DNA of 11,857 bases from Planctomycetota bacterium (GTDB taxonomy: Bacteria; Planctomycetota; Phycisphaerae; WQYP01), in contig JAKATV010000120.1 of assembly GCA_021818565.1 (NCBI GenBank), positions 1 to 11,857 on the forward strand, read 5' to 3'. A program made the translations under genes and the position numbers. Below the pieces are notes generated by a model. It did not search any database and had not been told where the DNA came from. It saw only the letters and a program-made list of their open reading frames with translations. Positions 1-6,084 of the stretch are shown here, piece by piece; the stretch's first letter is position 1, and the number at the start of each line of letters is the position of its first letter.

Positions 1-71
1 GAAACCAAGGGTTCGAGAAACTCCGGGAATTCCTCGACGCTGCGCCTCCAATGCTTTTGATTCCATTCCAT
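1..71 (-). CDS. Possible transposase N-terminus, cut by window edge
   Basis: An open frame begins at an ATG (complement of 69-71) and runs off the left edge after 23 codons. The peptide begins MEWNQKHWRRSVEEF and continues with an acidic/aromatic stretch ending FLEPLV. From memory, this W..S...F..FLEPL pattern resembles the start of IS701-type transposases, but 23 residues cannot establish a family. A good sigma70-like promoter lies immediately upstream (78-105), so close that the message would be almost leaderless. No terminal inverted repeat or target duplication can be identified without the other end. It could also be the start of an unrelated gene or chance. Confidence 0.35.
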   Translation of the reverse strand, partial: MEWNQKHWRRSVEEFPEFLEPLV

Positions 72-77
72 GGCACT

Positions 78-105
78 ATTATGACACCGAAACTTTGCTT
101 GTCAA
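78..105 (-). promoter_or_regulatory. Candidate sigma70 promoter reading toward left edge
   Basis: On the minus strand, TTGACA (complement of 100-105) and CATAAT (complement of 78-83) are separated by 16 bases. It points at the partial frame beginning at 71. The predicted transcription start falls within a base or two of that ATG. The match is by eye only. Confidence 0.4.
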
Positions 106-334
106 TACTTAACATAGTAATACTAACACCTAATGTCCACTGTAACCCCGTCCGCCCCAGCGGCACTGGATCAACTGTCGGACTATCATCCGATGCTCTG
201 CAATATTAAGTCAGATTTACCTCCGTAGCTCAATGCGGCGGCGTTAAGTTCGTGGCGGAATGCTCGTTGCCAACGCGCCGCATTTCGTCCGTCGCAATCA
301 GCTCGCCCTGAGTTAATTGGTCCCGCGTGGCCGA
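106..334. other. Gene-poor stretch without recognisable gene
   Basis: I find no convincing reading frame here on either strand. The stretch lies downstream of the lipoprotein gene (minus) and behind the start of the partial left-edge frame. Its only structure is a GC-rich imperfect inverted repeat: GCGGCGGCGTT at 235-245 against AACGCGCCGC at 272-281, with a 26-base loop. There is no T-run beside it, so it does not look like a standard terminator. If the left-edge frame is a transposase, one end of the insertion sequence should lie in this stretch, but I cannot place it. Confidence 0.4.
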
Positions 335-733
335 TCAGTTAAATAGCCCGCGGTGTTTATAAATTTTGGAGCATGTCAGGCTATAGTGCTCCACCACGCC
401 GTGGCGATTAAATAAAATCACCAGCGATTTTCGGGTGCCGCGGGCGTTGGTTTCCACCGCGTTGATAAATGGGAGAAAATCAGTGGTTGTCAAATGTAGC
501 TTGGTATAGTCATATTCCCATTGCTGACTGCCGTTGCCGCGATATGAAACCTTCAACGGATCACCAAGATACGCCTTAACCTGGTTGCTAGTGGTTTTTC
601 CGCGGATAATTTGTCGCGATACCTGTAATCGGGTGAGGTGGTCAATTTGCTGATTGCCCTGACTGGAGCAACCAACCAGACCCGCGGAAAGCATGGCCGT
701 TATTGCAAGAACGGTAAAACGCGTAGCTTTCAT
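335..733 (-). CDS. Small BamE/SmpA-like lipoprotein
   Basis: The predicted product is 132 residues. It starts with a lipoprotein signal peptide: MKATR, a hydrophobic stretch at residues 6-19, then the lipobox LVGC with the acylated cysteine at position 22. The mature part has the SmpA/OmlA (BamE-type) pattern: IIRGKTTSNQVKAYLGDP at 42-59, QWEY at 71-74, and a closing strand LVILFNRHGVV at 104-114. BamE itself assists outer-membrane protein assembly, but many short lipoproteins carry this fold with unknown roles and the neighbours give no link to BAM. The start at 733 is chosen over an ATG at 757 because AGGAG (complement of 742-746) sits 8 bases ahead and the signal peptide then begins correctly. 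The gene stands alone, divergent from marR, with its own promoter. Confidence 0.85.
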   Translation of the reverse strand: MKATRFTVLAITAMLSAGLVGCSSQGNQQIDHLTRLQVSRQIIRGKTTSNQVKAYLGDPLKVSYRGNGSQQWEYDYTKLHLTTTDFLPFINAVETNARGTRKSLVILFNRHGVVEHYSLTCSKIYKHRGLFN

Positions 734-766
734 CGTGTAAACTCCTGTACATGGCATCGTGGCCGA

Positions 767-785
767 TCCGTTCCGGCGGAACGGA
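767..785 (-). repeat. Perfect inverted repeat in lipoprotein leader
   Basis: Arms TCCGTTCC (767-774) and GGAACGGA (778-785) are perfect complements around a GGC centre. It lies about 10-27 bases after the predicted transcription start of the lipoprotein message and 20 bases ahead of its AGGAG. It could be a transcription-factor site or a small leader hairpin. The role is inferred. Confidence 0.5.
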
Positions 786-800
786 ATGTGGATCGCATGT

Positions 801-828
801 ATTGTCGGATCTCACCTGTAAAAGTCAA
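801..828 (-). promoter_or_regulatory. Candidate promoter of lipoprotein gene
   Basis: On the minus strand, TTGACT (complement of 823-828) and GACAAT (complement of 801-806) are 16 bases apart. The predicted start near 794 would give a leader of about 60 bases carrying the inverted repeat at 767-785. The -10 is only a moderate match. Confidence 0.4.
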
Positions 829-891
829 TAAAAAAACTGGAAAAAAACCTGGAATTCACGTTTGTAAACTCCATGGATTCGTTAGCCGGTC

Positions 892-920
892 TTGACAGGC
901 AATCGGTATTAGTATATTAT
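892..920 (+). promoter_or_regulatory. Promoter of marR regulator gene
   Basis: TTGACA at 892-897 and TATTAT at 915-920 are 17 bases apart, close to the sigma70 consensus. The -10 lies inside the 17-bp box shared with the wrbA promoter. The predicted transcription start (about 926-928) coincides with the ATG at 928, implying a leaderless or near-leaderless message. Confidence 0.7.
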
Positions 921-927
921 TAAACCA
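911..927 (+). promoter_or_regulatory. Putative MarR operator, copy 1
   Basis: AGTATATTATTAAACCA overlaps the -10 and the predicted start site of the marR gene. The same box with one mismatch recurs at 1445-1461. Its core (912-925) matches its own reverse complement at 10 of 14 positions. MarR-family dimers bind such AT-rich imperfect palindromes over promoters, so autoregulation is likely, though this is inferred. Confidence 0.55.
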
Positions 928-1416
928 ATGAGTACAGCATCCAATAGTTCCGGTGTGTCACAGAAACTCAACGTGCTGGTACCTGACGCGCAGTTGCCGC
1001 GGGAAAATTGGCTGGCCATTGCCCGGGTCCATTCTCTGATGACCAAGCAGTTGGACCGCAGTTTGCGCAATATTGATCTGACCATTTCTCAGTTTGAAGT
1101 GCTGATGATTTTAAACAGCAAAGCGGGTTTATCGCAGCAGGAGTTGGCGCAATGTCTGCTGGTGACCAAAGGAAATGTCTGCACGGTGCTGGGGCGGATG
1201 GAAAAAAACCAATGGATTGTCCGCCAGCAGGATCCGCATGATGGCCGGGCACATTGTCTGCATCTGACGGAAAATGGCCGGGAGATGGTTAAAAAAGCTG
1301 CCCCCTTGGCCGCCAGGCAGGTGCGTCTGATGATGGACAACTTATCGCTGGCGCAACAACGGTCGCTGCATGATTTGTTGGATCGTCTGGAAGGGGCCCT
1401 GGGCCACTGGATGTAA
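928..1416 (+). CDS. MarR-family transcriptional regulator
   Basis: This 162-residue protein has the winged helix-turn-helix of the MarR family. An N-terminal dimerisation helix spans about 26-48. The recognition region LSQQELAQCLLVTKGNVCTVLGR (68-90) is followed by MEKNQWIVRQ and the wing signature DPHDGRA (102-108), then LHLTENGREM and a C-terminal dimerisation helix. These regulators usually repress their own gene and an adjacent enzyme and release DNA on binding phenolics or oxidants. Cysteines at 76, 85 and 110 could serve redox sensing, but none matches a known sensor position I can confirm. The next gene is a WrbA-type quinone reductase with the same promoter box, making it the likely target. 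No Shine-Dalgarno sequence precedes the ATG. No later in-frame start keeps the N-terminal helix with a better site, so the ATG at 928 is kept. Confidence 0.92.
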   Translation: MSTASNSSGVSQKLNVLVPDAQLPRENWLAIARVHSLMTKQLDRSLRNIDLTISQFEVLMILNSKAGLSQQELAQCLLVTKGNVCTVLGRMEKNQWIVRQQDPHDGRAHCLHLTENGREMVKKAAPLAARQVRLMMDNLSLAQQRSLHDLLDRLEGALGHWM

Positions 1417-1425
1417 CCCTGGGAT

Positions 1426-1454
1426 TTGACTCTCTGCAGTGTGAAGTATAATAT
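1426..1454 (+). promoter_or_regulatory. Promoter of wrbA-like gene
   Basis: TTGACT at 1426-1431 with TAATAT at 1449-1454 (17-base spacer) aligns base for base with the marR promoter. An overlapping perfect TATAAT at 1447-1452 would give a 15-base spacer. The leader to the ATG at 1499 is about 38 bases. The promoter begins only 10 bases after the marR stop, so wrbA can be expressed independently. Confidence 0.6.
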
Positions 1455-1461
1455 TAAACCA
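1445..1461 (+). promoter_or_regulatory. Putative MarR operator, copy 2
   Basis: AGTATAATATTAAACCA differs at one of 17 positions from the box at 911-927. Its core (1446-1459) is palindromic at 12 of 14 positions around AATATT. It covers the -10 of the wrbA promoter and would block polymerase when occupied. Binding by the adjacent MarR protein is inferred. Confidence 0.6.
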
Positions 1462-1498
1462 GTTGATGTAGATGCGTTCTTTTTTTCAGGAGTTTGTT

Positions 1499-2119
1499 AT
1501 GTCGGTTAAAGTTCACGTCGTGTTTTACAGCATGTATGGTCACAACTGGCATATGGCCGAAGCCGTCGCCGCCGGTGCTCGGGAAGTCAGCGGCGCGGAG
1601 GTAAAGGTTTTTCGTGTGCCGGAAACCATCCCAGCGGATGTTCTTGAAAAGCACGGAGCCGCCGGGGCGCAAAAAGCGTTTGCCCATATTCCGGTCATCA
1701 CGCCGGCGGAGCTTACACAAGCCGATGCCATCATTTTTGGTACCCCGACGCGCTTCGGCAATATGGCGGGACAAATGCGGACTTTCCTGGATCAGACGGG
1801 CCAAATTTGGGCCACAGGCGGTCTGATCGGTAAAGTCGGCAGTGTTTTCGCCAGCACCGCGACGCAACATGGCGGACAGGAAACGACCATTACCAGTTTT
1901 CACACCACCTTGCTGCATCATGGAATGGTCATTGTCGGCGTGCCTTATTCTGAGCAACGGCTGGTTGCCATGGATCAAATTACAGGCGGAACACCGTACG
2001 GAGCCACCACCTTGGCCGGCCCAAAGGGTGATCGGACCCCCAGTGAAAATGAACTGGCCATCGCCCGCTTCCAAGGGAAACATGTTGCCCAGATTGCAGC
2101 TAAGCTGGCGGCAAAGTAA
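1499..2119 (+). CDS. wrbA: WrbA-type NAD(P)H:quinone oxidoreductase
   Basis: This 206-residue flavodoxin-like protein is close to the usual WrbA length. WrbA enzymes are cytoplasmic FMN tetramers that reduce quinones by two electrons, avoiding semiquinone radicals. Visible signatures are the FMN phosphate loop SMYGHNW (11-17), GTPTRFGNMAGQMRTFLDQT (81-100), the WrbA segment GKVGSVFASTATQHGGQETT (111-130), TSFHTTLLHHGMVIVGVPYS (132-151), and GGTPYGATTLAG near 163-174. The start at 1499 is supported by AGGAG at 1488-1492, 6 bases ahead. An upstream ATG at 1472 lacks a site. It follows marR on the same strand with its own promoter carrying the shared box, so quinone or oxidant-induced derepression is likely. 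Confidence 0.95.
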   Translation: MSVKVHVVFYSMYGHNWHMAEAVAAGAREVSGAEVKVFRVPETIPADVLEKHGAAGAQKAFAHIPVITPAELTQADAIIFGTPTRFGNMAGQMRTFLDQTGQIWATGGLIGKVGSVFASTATQHGGQETTITSFHTTLLHHGMVIVGVPYSEQRLVAMDQITGGTPYGATTLAGPKGDRTPSENELAIARFQGKHVAQIAAKLAAK

Positions 2120-2147
2120 ACATGCATTGTAACGACCCGATGGAAAA

Positions 2148-3278
2148 TCACGGCTTGGCCCGTAAAGCCGATTTACCGGCTTTAATAAATGCGTCCACCT
2201 GTTGTCCAACATACAGGGGAAACGGTGCCGAACCCATGCGGTAAACCACTTGCAGCACGCGGGTTTCAACCTGCTCGGTCGGAGCGCCGGTAAGATTCTG
2301 CTTGGGCACGACAAAAGGCTCAATACGTAAAAACGTCAATGGAATTTGCTGGCGTGTCATGCCGCGCACAAAGCACATGGCAGCTTCCGCAGGATTAAAT
2401 CTAGACGCATCTTCCTGATCTATTTGCAGCCGCACGTTTAAATGCCCAATATCTCCCAGAATGAGCGCCGCCAGTTGCGGATTGTCGGTGATGTTCTCTA
2501 TCGCGGCGGTATCCGCAAATTGCCCGGGACGGATGTTAATGCGCAGAACTGTGCCATTAATGGGTGCACGGACTGTCAGTAAATCGAGATTGACCATCGC
2601 CTGTTCCAGCTGCGCGTCGTTCCCTGCAACCGTGGCGCGGGCGGCAAGCACCTGGGTTTTGGCGATGGTAATATCCCGGCTCCATGTGCCGGCATTAAAT
2701 TGTGCCAAATCGGCTTTCGCCTTTGCCAGCTGCGCTTTGGCTGTCAGCCAGGCAAAGCGTCGATCCGCGACGTCATCAACGGAAACGGCATCCGTCCCAA
2801 TCAACGGCTTGATGCGTTGCCAGCGCTGTTGGTCATTGCTATACGTGGCCTGGGCCGCTTGCACCGCCGCCAGATAGGTCAGGCGATCCACCGCGCGCGG
2901 CGGTGATTGCAGCTTTGCTAAATTGGCCTTTGCCTCCGCCAGTTGTGCCTGGGCTGTCAGTACCCCGGCTCGGGCCAACGCCACCTCCGCCTTGGCCTGC
3001 CGGGTATCCAGTTGAAAGAGTTTCTGCCCCTTAACCACCCGCTGATTCCATACGACAAATACATGCGTCACCACGCCGCTGATGAACGGCGAAACCGCGA
3101 TGGTGCGGCTTTCAGGCTCAATAATGCCGGAGGCGGCAATCGCGTTGGTATATGGATTTCCCGCTGGCTGCACCGCCGGCGGAACTGACCGGTAATGATG
3201 GGTACTGCGTTTTACCGCAATAATGCCAATAGCTGCCCCGGTGATGGCCAGTATAGGAACTAAATATTTCCGAATCAT
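2148..3278 (-). CDS. HlyD/DevB-type periplasmic adaptor of ABC exporter
   Basis: This 376-residue membrane-fusion protein links an inner-membrane ABC transporter to an outer-membrane channel. It has an N-terminal signal anchor (about 5-22), then a first lipoyl half with SPFISGVV (63-70) and VVKGQKLFQLD (81-91). An alanine-rich coiled-coil hairpin follows (about 94-230), then the second lipoyl half LLTVRAPINGTVLRINIRPG (233-252) and a beta-barrel region. The length and layout fit the DevB group. The ATG overlaps the ATPase stop in an ATGA (3275-3278), and AAGGA lies about 6 bases ahead, so the two are translationally coupled. No outer-membrane TolC-type gene is in the window. The substrate cannot be told from the sequence. 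Confidence 0.9.
   Translation of the reverse strand: MIRKYLVPILAITGAAIGIIAVKRSTHHYRSVPPAVQPAGNPYTNAIAASGIIEPESRTIAVSPFISGVVTHVFVVWNQRVVKGQKLFQLDTRQAKAEVALARAGVLTAQAQLAEAKANLAKLQSPPRAVDRLTYLAAVQAAQATYSNDQQRWQRIKPLIGTDAVSVDDVADRRFAWLTAKAQLAKAKADLAQFNAGTWSRDITIAKTQVLAARATVAGNDAQLEQAMVNLDLLTVRAPINGTVLRINIRPGQFADTAAIENITDNPQLAALILGDIGHLNVRLQIDQEDASRFNPAEAAMCFVRGMTRQQIPLTFLRIEPFVVPKQNLTGAPTEQVETRVLQVVYRMGSAPFPLYVGQQVDAFIKAGKSALRAKP
2163..2184 (+). terminator. Weak hairpin, possible wrbA terminator
   Basis: TAAAGCCG (2163-2170) and CGGCTTTA (2177-2184) form a perfect 8-bp stem with a 6-base loop, 44 bases after the wrbA stop and followed by ATAAAT. It lies inside the 3' end of the convergent hlyD-like gene. 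The T-run is poor, so termination is only possible, not shown. Confidence 0.25.
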
Positions 3279-4012
3279 ACATTTCCTTGATCAATTAAAA
3301 CTGTGCCGGCTACGACGGTATCAATGATTTTGCCATCTTCCATGTGCGCGATTCGATCCGCAAAGTGGAAAATGCGGCTATCATGCGTCACCACAATCAC
3401 CGCCCGATCAGGCCGAACCGCAATCGTTTTGAGTAAACTGATGACCTGTTCGCCGGTTTTTCCGTCCAGAGCGCTGGTGGGTTCATCACATACTACCAGC
3501 TTGGGTTCGTGCACCAGTGCCCGGGCAAATGCGATACGTTGCTGCTGTCCCCCGGAAAGTTCACGGGGATAGCTCGTCAGCCGCTTGCCCAGCCCCATTT
3601 TATCAAGAAAATCGCCCGCCCGGTCCAATGCCTTTCGCCGCGACCAGCCCAGCACCAATAGGGGTATGGCGGCATTTTCGACAGCCGTGAGTTGCGGCAA
3701 AAGATTAAACTGTTGGAAAGCAAAGCCGACATTTCTTCCGCGAAATCGGGCCTTAGCGTTGTTGCCCAGGGCCAGAAGATCCTGCCCAAATAGATGAATC
3801 TCGCCGTCATCGTGATTCAAAATGCCGGCAATTACCGAAAGTAATGTGGTTTTTCCGCAGCCGGATGGGCCAACCAGCATCAGCATTTCACCGGTGAAAA
3901 CATCCAGCGTTACACCGGCCAAGGCATGATTTAACGCATTTCCTTGGCCGAAAGATTTTTTAACTCCGCGGCATTGCACTGCAACGTTGTCCTGCTGCCA
4001 ATTCATCGGCAC
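3275..4012 (-). CDS. ABC transporter ATPase (DevA/MacB/LolD type)
   Basis: This 245-residue ATPase has all catalytic motifs: Walker A GPSGCGKT (48-55), Q-loop Gln100 in FAFQQFNLLP, signature LSGGQQQR (152-159), Walker B LVVCDEPTSALD (172-183) and switch His210 in VVTHD. The sequence is typical of the MacB/LolD/DevA group that pairs with FtsX-fold permeases. The first possible start is a GTG at 4012, with AGAGG (complement of 4018-4022) 5 bases ahead. An ATG two codons later (4006) is also served by a nearby GAGG, so the start is uncertain by two codons. It lies 37 bases after the permease stop and overlaps the adaptor by 4 bases. The ATPase is intact even though the permease reading frame is broken. 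Confidence 0.93.
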   Translation of the reverse strand: MPMNWQQDNVAVQCRGVKKSFGQGNALNHALAGVTLDVFTGEMLMLVGPSGCGKTTLLSVIAGILNHDDGEIHLFGQDLLALGNNAKARFRGRNVGFAFQQFNLLPQLTAVENAAIPLLVLGWSRRKALDRAGDFLDKMGLGKRLTSYPRELSGGQQQRIAFARALVHEPKLVVCDEPTSALDGKTGEQVISLLKTIAVRPDRAVIVVTHDSRIFHFADRIAHMEDGKIIDTVVAGTVLIDQGNV

Positions 4013-4049
4013 CTCATCCTCTGCGGCAACTTCTCAGGGCTTTCACAAC

Positions 4050-5189
4050 TCATTTGAACACCACTGCCGGCTCAAGTTTCACAACCGATACCAACGAGAA
4101 CAGACTGGCGAAAATAACAATGAAAATCATTCCAATTCCCGTTACTGCCATAATTTGCCATAGAAAAACCGCCAGCCGTTCGCTGGGTGGCGTGAAATGC
4201 AAAATGAGCATATTCGCAGCACCGCTTATGCCAATTCCAATACCAAAGCCCAGCACCCCGGTAACAATCGCCTGCAGCAATACCATGCGGACAAGGGTAA
4301 GATCGGTTGCTCCCATGGCCTTTAATGCGCCCAGATACCGCAGATTATCATGCGTGAATTGATACAGCGTCTGGCCGGCAATGGCGATGCCAACCAATGC
4401 TCCCAAGCTGATGGTAATACAAAAATTGATAGGAATACCCGTTGATTTCATGTAATATCAGAAGGTTTTACTGGCAATACCAGCCTTGGTGTACGCCTCC
4501 AGCCCGGTGCGGTGTTCAATGCGCCGGCACAAAGTTGCCAAATTCTGCTTTGGCCGGGCCTTGACCAGTATTACCGCGAGCTGATGGCGCTGCGCGGGTG
4601 CCCAATTGGCGGCGCGACTATATGTGGTATAAATAATGGGAAGCCCCTGGAAACTTAAAGCGGTTCGGCACAAACCCGTTACCAATGCACGGTTGCCATT
4701 AATCTGCATGGTTTGACCGGGCTTGATGTTGCCAAGTTTGTCCTGTGCGTAGGCTGCATCCACTAGCACGCCATGCGATATTCGTAGCGCGTTGATGGTC
4801 GCGCCGCCCAGCAATTTCGGCGGCCCACCCACCAGAGCCTGATCGCCCAGACCAAGTAGAAGACAGGTTTGAAATTTGCCATTCGAAAGCCGCACTTGAA
4901 CATCCTGCCGAAATAGCCGCGTGGCCCATAGAACACCGGGTATCGCTTTAACCCGATATAGTTCATCCTCGCTCATAGGGCGCAGATCATCGACATCCTC
5001 CATGGGGCGATTTGTCACCCAAATATCCGGCGTGCTGATGTTGGTAACAATGCCATAGGTGCTGCGCATCAGGCCGACGAAAATATTCAACTGCTGAGAA
5101 ATAAGAAATGTCGCCAGCGCAATGCCGATAATAATACCAATATATTTAACGCGATCCCCAACCAGCATCCTCAACGCAACAAAATTCAT
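4050..5189 (-). pseudogene. DevC/FtsX-type ABC permease, interrupted by in-frame TGA
   Basis: Read through, this is a 379-codon gene of normal DevC-family length. Codons 1-243 begin MNFVALRMLVGDRVKYIG and hold helix 1 (about 17-37) and the periplasmic MacB-type domain. Codon 244 is TGA (complement of 4458-4460). Codons 245 on read YYMKSTGIPINF and hold helices 2-4 (near 250-275, 300-325 and 340-370), ending KLEPAVVFK. Both halves are in the same frame with no gap, so one base change explains the break. A tryptophan (TGG) is the obvious ancestral residue. The start at 5189 is chosen because GGGAGA (complement of 5197-5202) lies 7 bases ahead and DevC proteins begin this way. An ATG at 4451 could restart the second half but has no Shine-Dalgarno. 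Alternatives are read-through, two functional half-proteins or a sequencing error. Confidence 0.8.
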
Positions 5190-5232
5190 GATCCATTCTC
5201 CCGACGTTGGCAGCAAGTCCGTCACTGTGGCC

Positions 5233-5244
5233 TTTACGCGTAAA
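5233..5244. promoter_or_regulatory. 12-bp perfect palindrome ahead of exporter genes
   Basis: TTTACGCGTAAA is its own reverse complement. It sits in the 98-base gap between the second SMR-type gene and the permease start, 44 bases upstream of that start. A repressor site controlling the exporter separately from the upstream cassette is possible. No clear -35/-10 pair was found beside it. Confidence 0.3.
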
Positions 5245-5287
5245 ATCAGCCGTAGCATCTTAGGCACGCCATCGTTGCCGGGCTATT

Positions 5288-5650
5288 TCACGCTTTCATT
5301 CCGATCATGACCACGCCGATGAGAATTAAAAGGATACCCAGCCAGCGTTGCGGGGTCATACGCTCTTTAAGGATATGCGCGGAACATAATGCGACGGTGG
5401 CAAAGCAGATCGCCCCCATCGGAAAAGCGATAATCAGCGGCATCAAATGTAACGTCCAGGTCCAGAAAATAGATTCGGTCATAAACGATACAATCGCCGC
5501 CTGAACCCACAGGTTGGTCAAAATTTGCCGCAGAATGCCGCCGGCACCGGGCGGCATTTTACGGGTACCGATTTTCATGGTCACCTGCCCCAGGGTTTCC
5601 AGTGCCACCGCGCCGGAAAAACTCAGCAGCCCCATCCAGTACACGTTCAT
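5288..5650 (-). CDS. SMR/DMT-type four-helix membrane protein, subunit B
   Basis: This 120-residue, very hydrophobic protein has four predicted helices (about 4-22, 46-66, 70-90 and 102-119). Helix 1 carries ALETLGQVTMK (16-26), which lines up with AEVIGTTLMK around the essential Glu14 of EmrE, so Glu18 is the likely coupling residue. The end KERMTPQRWLGILLILIGVV (95-114) is typical of SMR/EamA half-proteins. Such proteins work as dimers that exchange protons for small cations or lipophilic metabolites in the inner membrane. The start at 5650 overlaps the stop of the previous gene in an ATGA (5647-5650), which favours it over an upstream in-frame ATG at 5797 whose added residues are polar and match no helix. 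It probably forms a heterodimer with the preceding product. Confidence 0.85.
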   Translation of the reverse strand: MNVYWMGLLSFSGAVALETLGQVTMKIGTRKMPPGAGGILRQILTNLWVQAAIVSFMTESIFWTWTLHLMPLIIAFPMGAICFATVALCSAHILKERMTPQRWLGILLILIGVVMIGMKA

Positions 5651-6084
5651 CCCGTCGCCTCCGACCCTTCCGGCTGTGGTTGTATATCTGTGATCGTCGG
5701 CGAAACAGAGGGCGTGCGGCTGACGAGAATGACTCCCACCAACACCATGGCAATACCGCAAAATTGAAGCGGATCCAGATTTTCTGAAAAAAGCCAATGG
5801 GAACTTATCGCCACGGCAATATAACTTAACGCGGTGATTGGCTGGACAAAGCTTAAATCCGCCAAAGCCAGAACCATCATCCAGTTGAACAACTGCCAGA
5901 CGTGTAAAAGCAGGCTCAGCAGAAACAGCGGTTTAATCAGCGTGGCCCCCAGAGCGTGCGCCATTCCGCCGTGCTGTGGAACTGAGGCACGCCAGCACAG
6001 TTGCACGCTGGTGTCCAGAGAGATCGCCAGAAAAAGCCCCATCCACAGCAGGAGCCGGGGACGCTTTGGAGTAGGAATGCTCAC
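5647..6084 (-). CDS. SMR/DMT-type four-helix membrane protein, subunit A
   Basis: This 145-residue protein has four predicted helices (about 11-30, 51-73, 79-97 and 106-122) and a hydrophilic proline- and glutamate-rich tail of about 22 residues. Helix 1 reads ISLDTSVQLCWRAS (21-34). Asp24 stands where EmrE and the partner protein have Glu. FVQPITALSYIAVAISSHW (79-97) and FCGIAMVLVGVIL (108-120) match the SMR/EamA style. The start is a GTG at 6084 overlapping the SGNH stop (GTGA, 6081-6084). In-frame ATGs further upstream add a basic, cysteine-containing stretch that only shadows the SGNH gene. No strong Shine-Dalgarno is seen, so coupling to the upstream gene is likely. Paired unequal SMR genes usually make obligate heterodimers. 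Confidence 0.8.
   Translation of the reverse strand: MSIPTPKRPRLLLWMGLFLAISLDTSVQLCWRASVPQHGGMAHALGATLIKPLFLLSLLLHVWQLFNWMMVLALADLSFVQPITALSYIAVAISSHWLFSENLDPLQFCGIAMVLVGVILVSRTPSVSPTITDIQPQPEGSEATG

Noticed and set aside
221..281. Possible tRNA, from a GTAGCTCAAT stretch like a D-arm
   Set aside because: No acceptor-stem pairing, anticodon arm or T-arm with the right spacing could be drawn.
1454..2323. Long open frame (289 codons) on the minus strand across wrbA
   Set aside because: It is antisense to a clear WrbA gene, shows no domain-like pattern, and is rich in Arg/Cys/His as expected for a shadow frame.
4050..4451. C-terminal permease half as an independent gene starting at ATG 4451
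   Set aside because: It has no Shine-Dalgarno, is in frame with the upstream half two codons after the stop, and completes a normal-length DevC permease.
5534..5558. Perfect 9-bp inverted repeat (AATGCCGCC / GGCGGCATT) followed by TTTT on the plus strand
   Set aside because: It lies inside the second SMR gene and is explained by the codons for MPPGAGGI. Only an antisense message could use it as a terminator.
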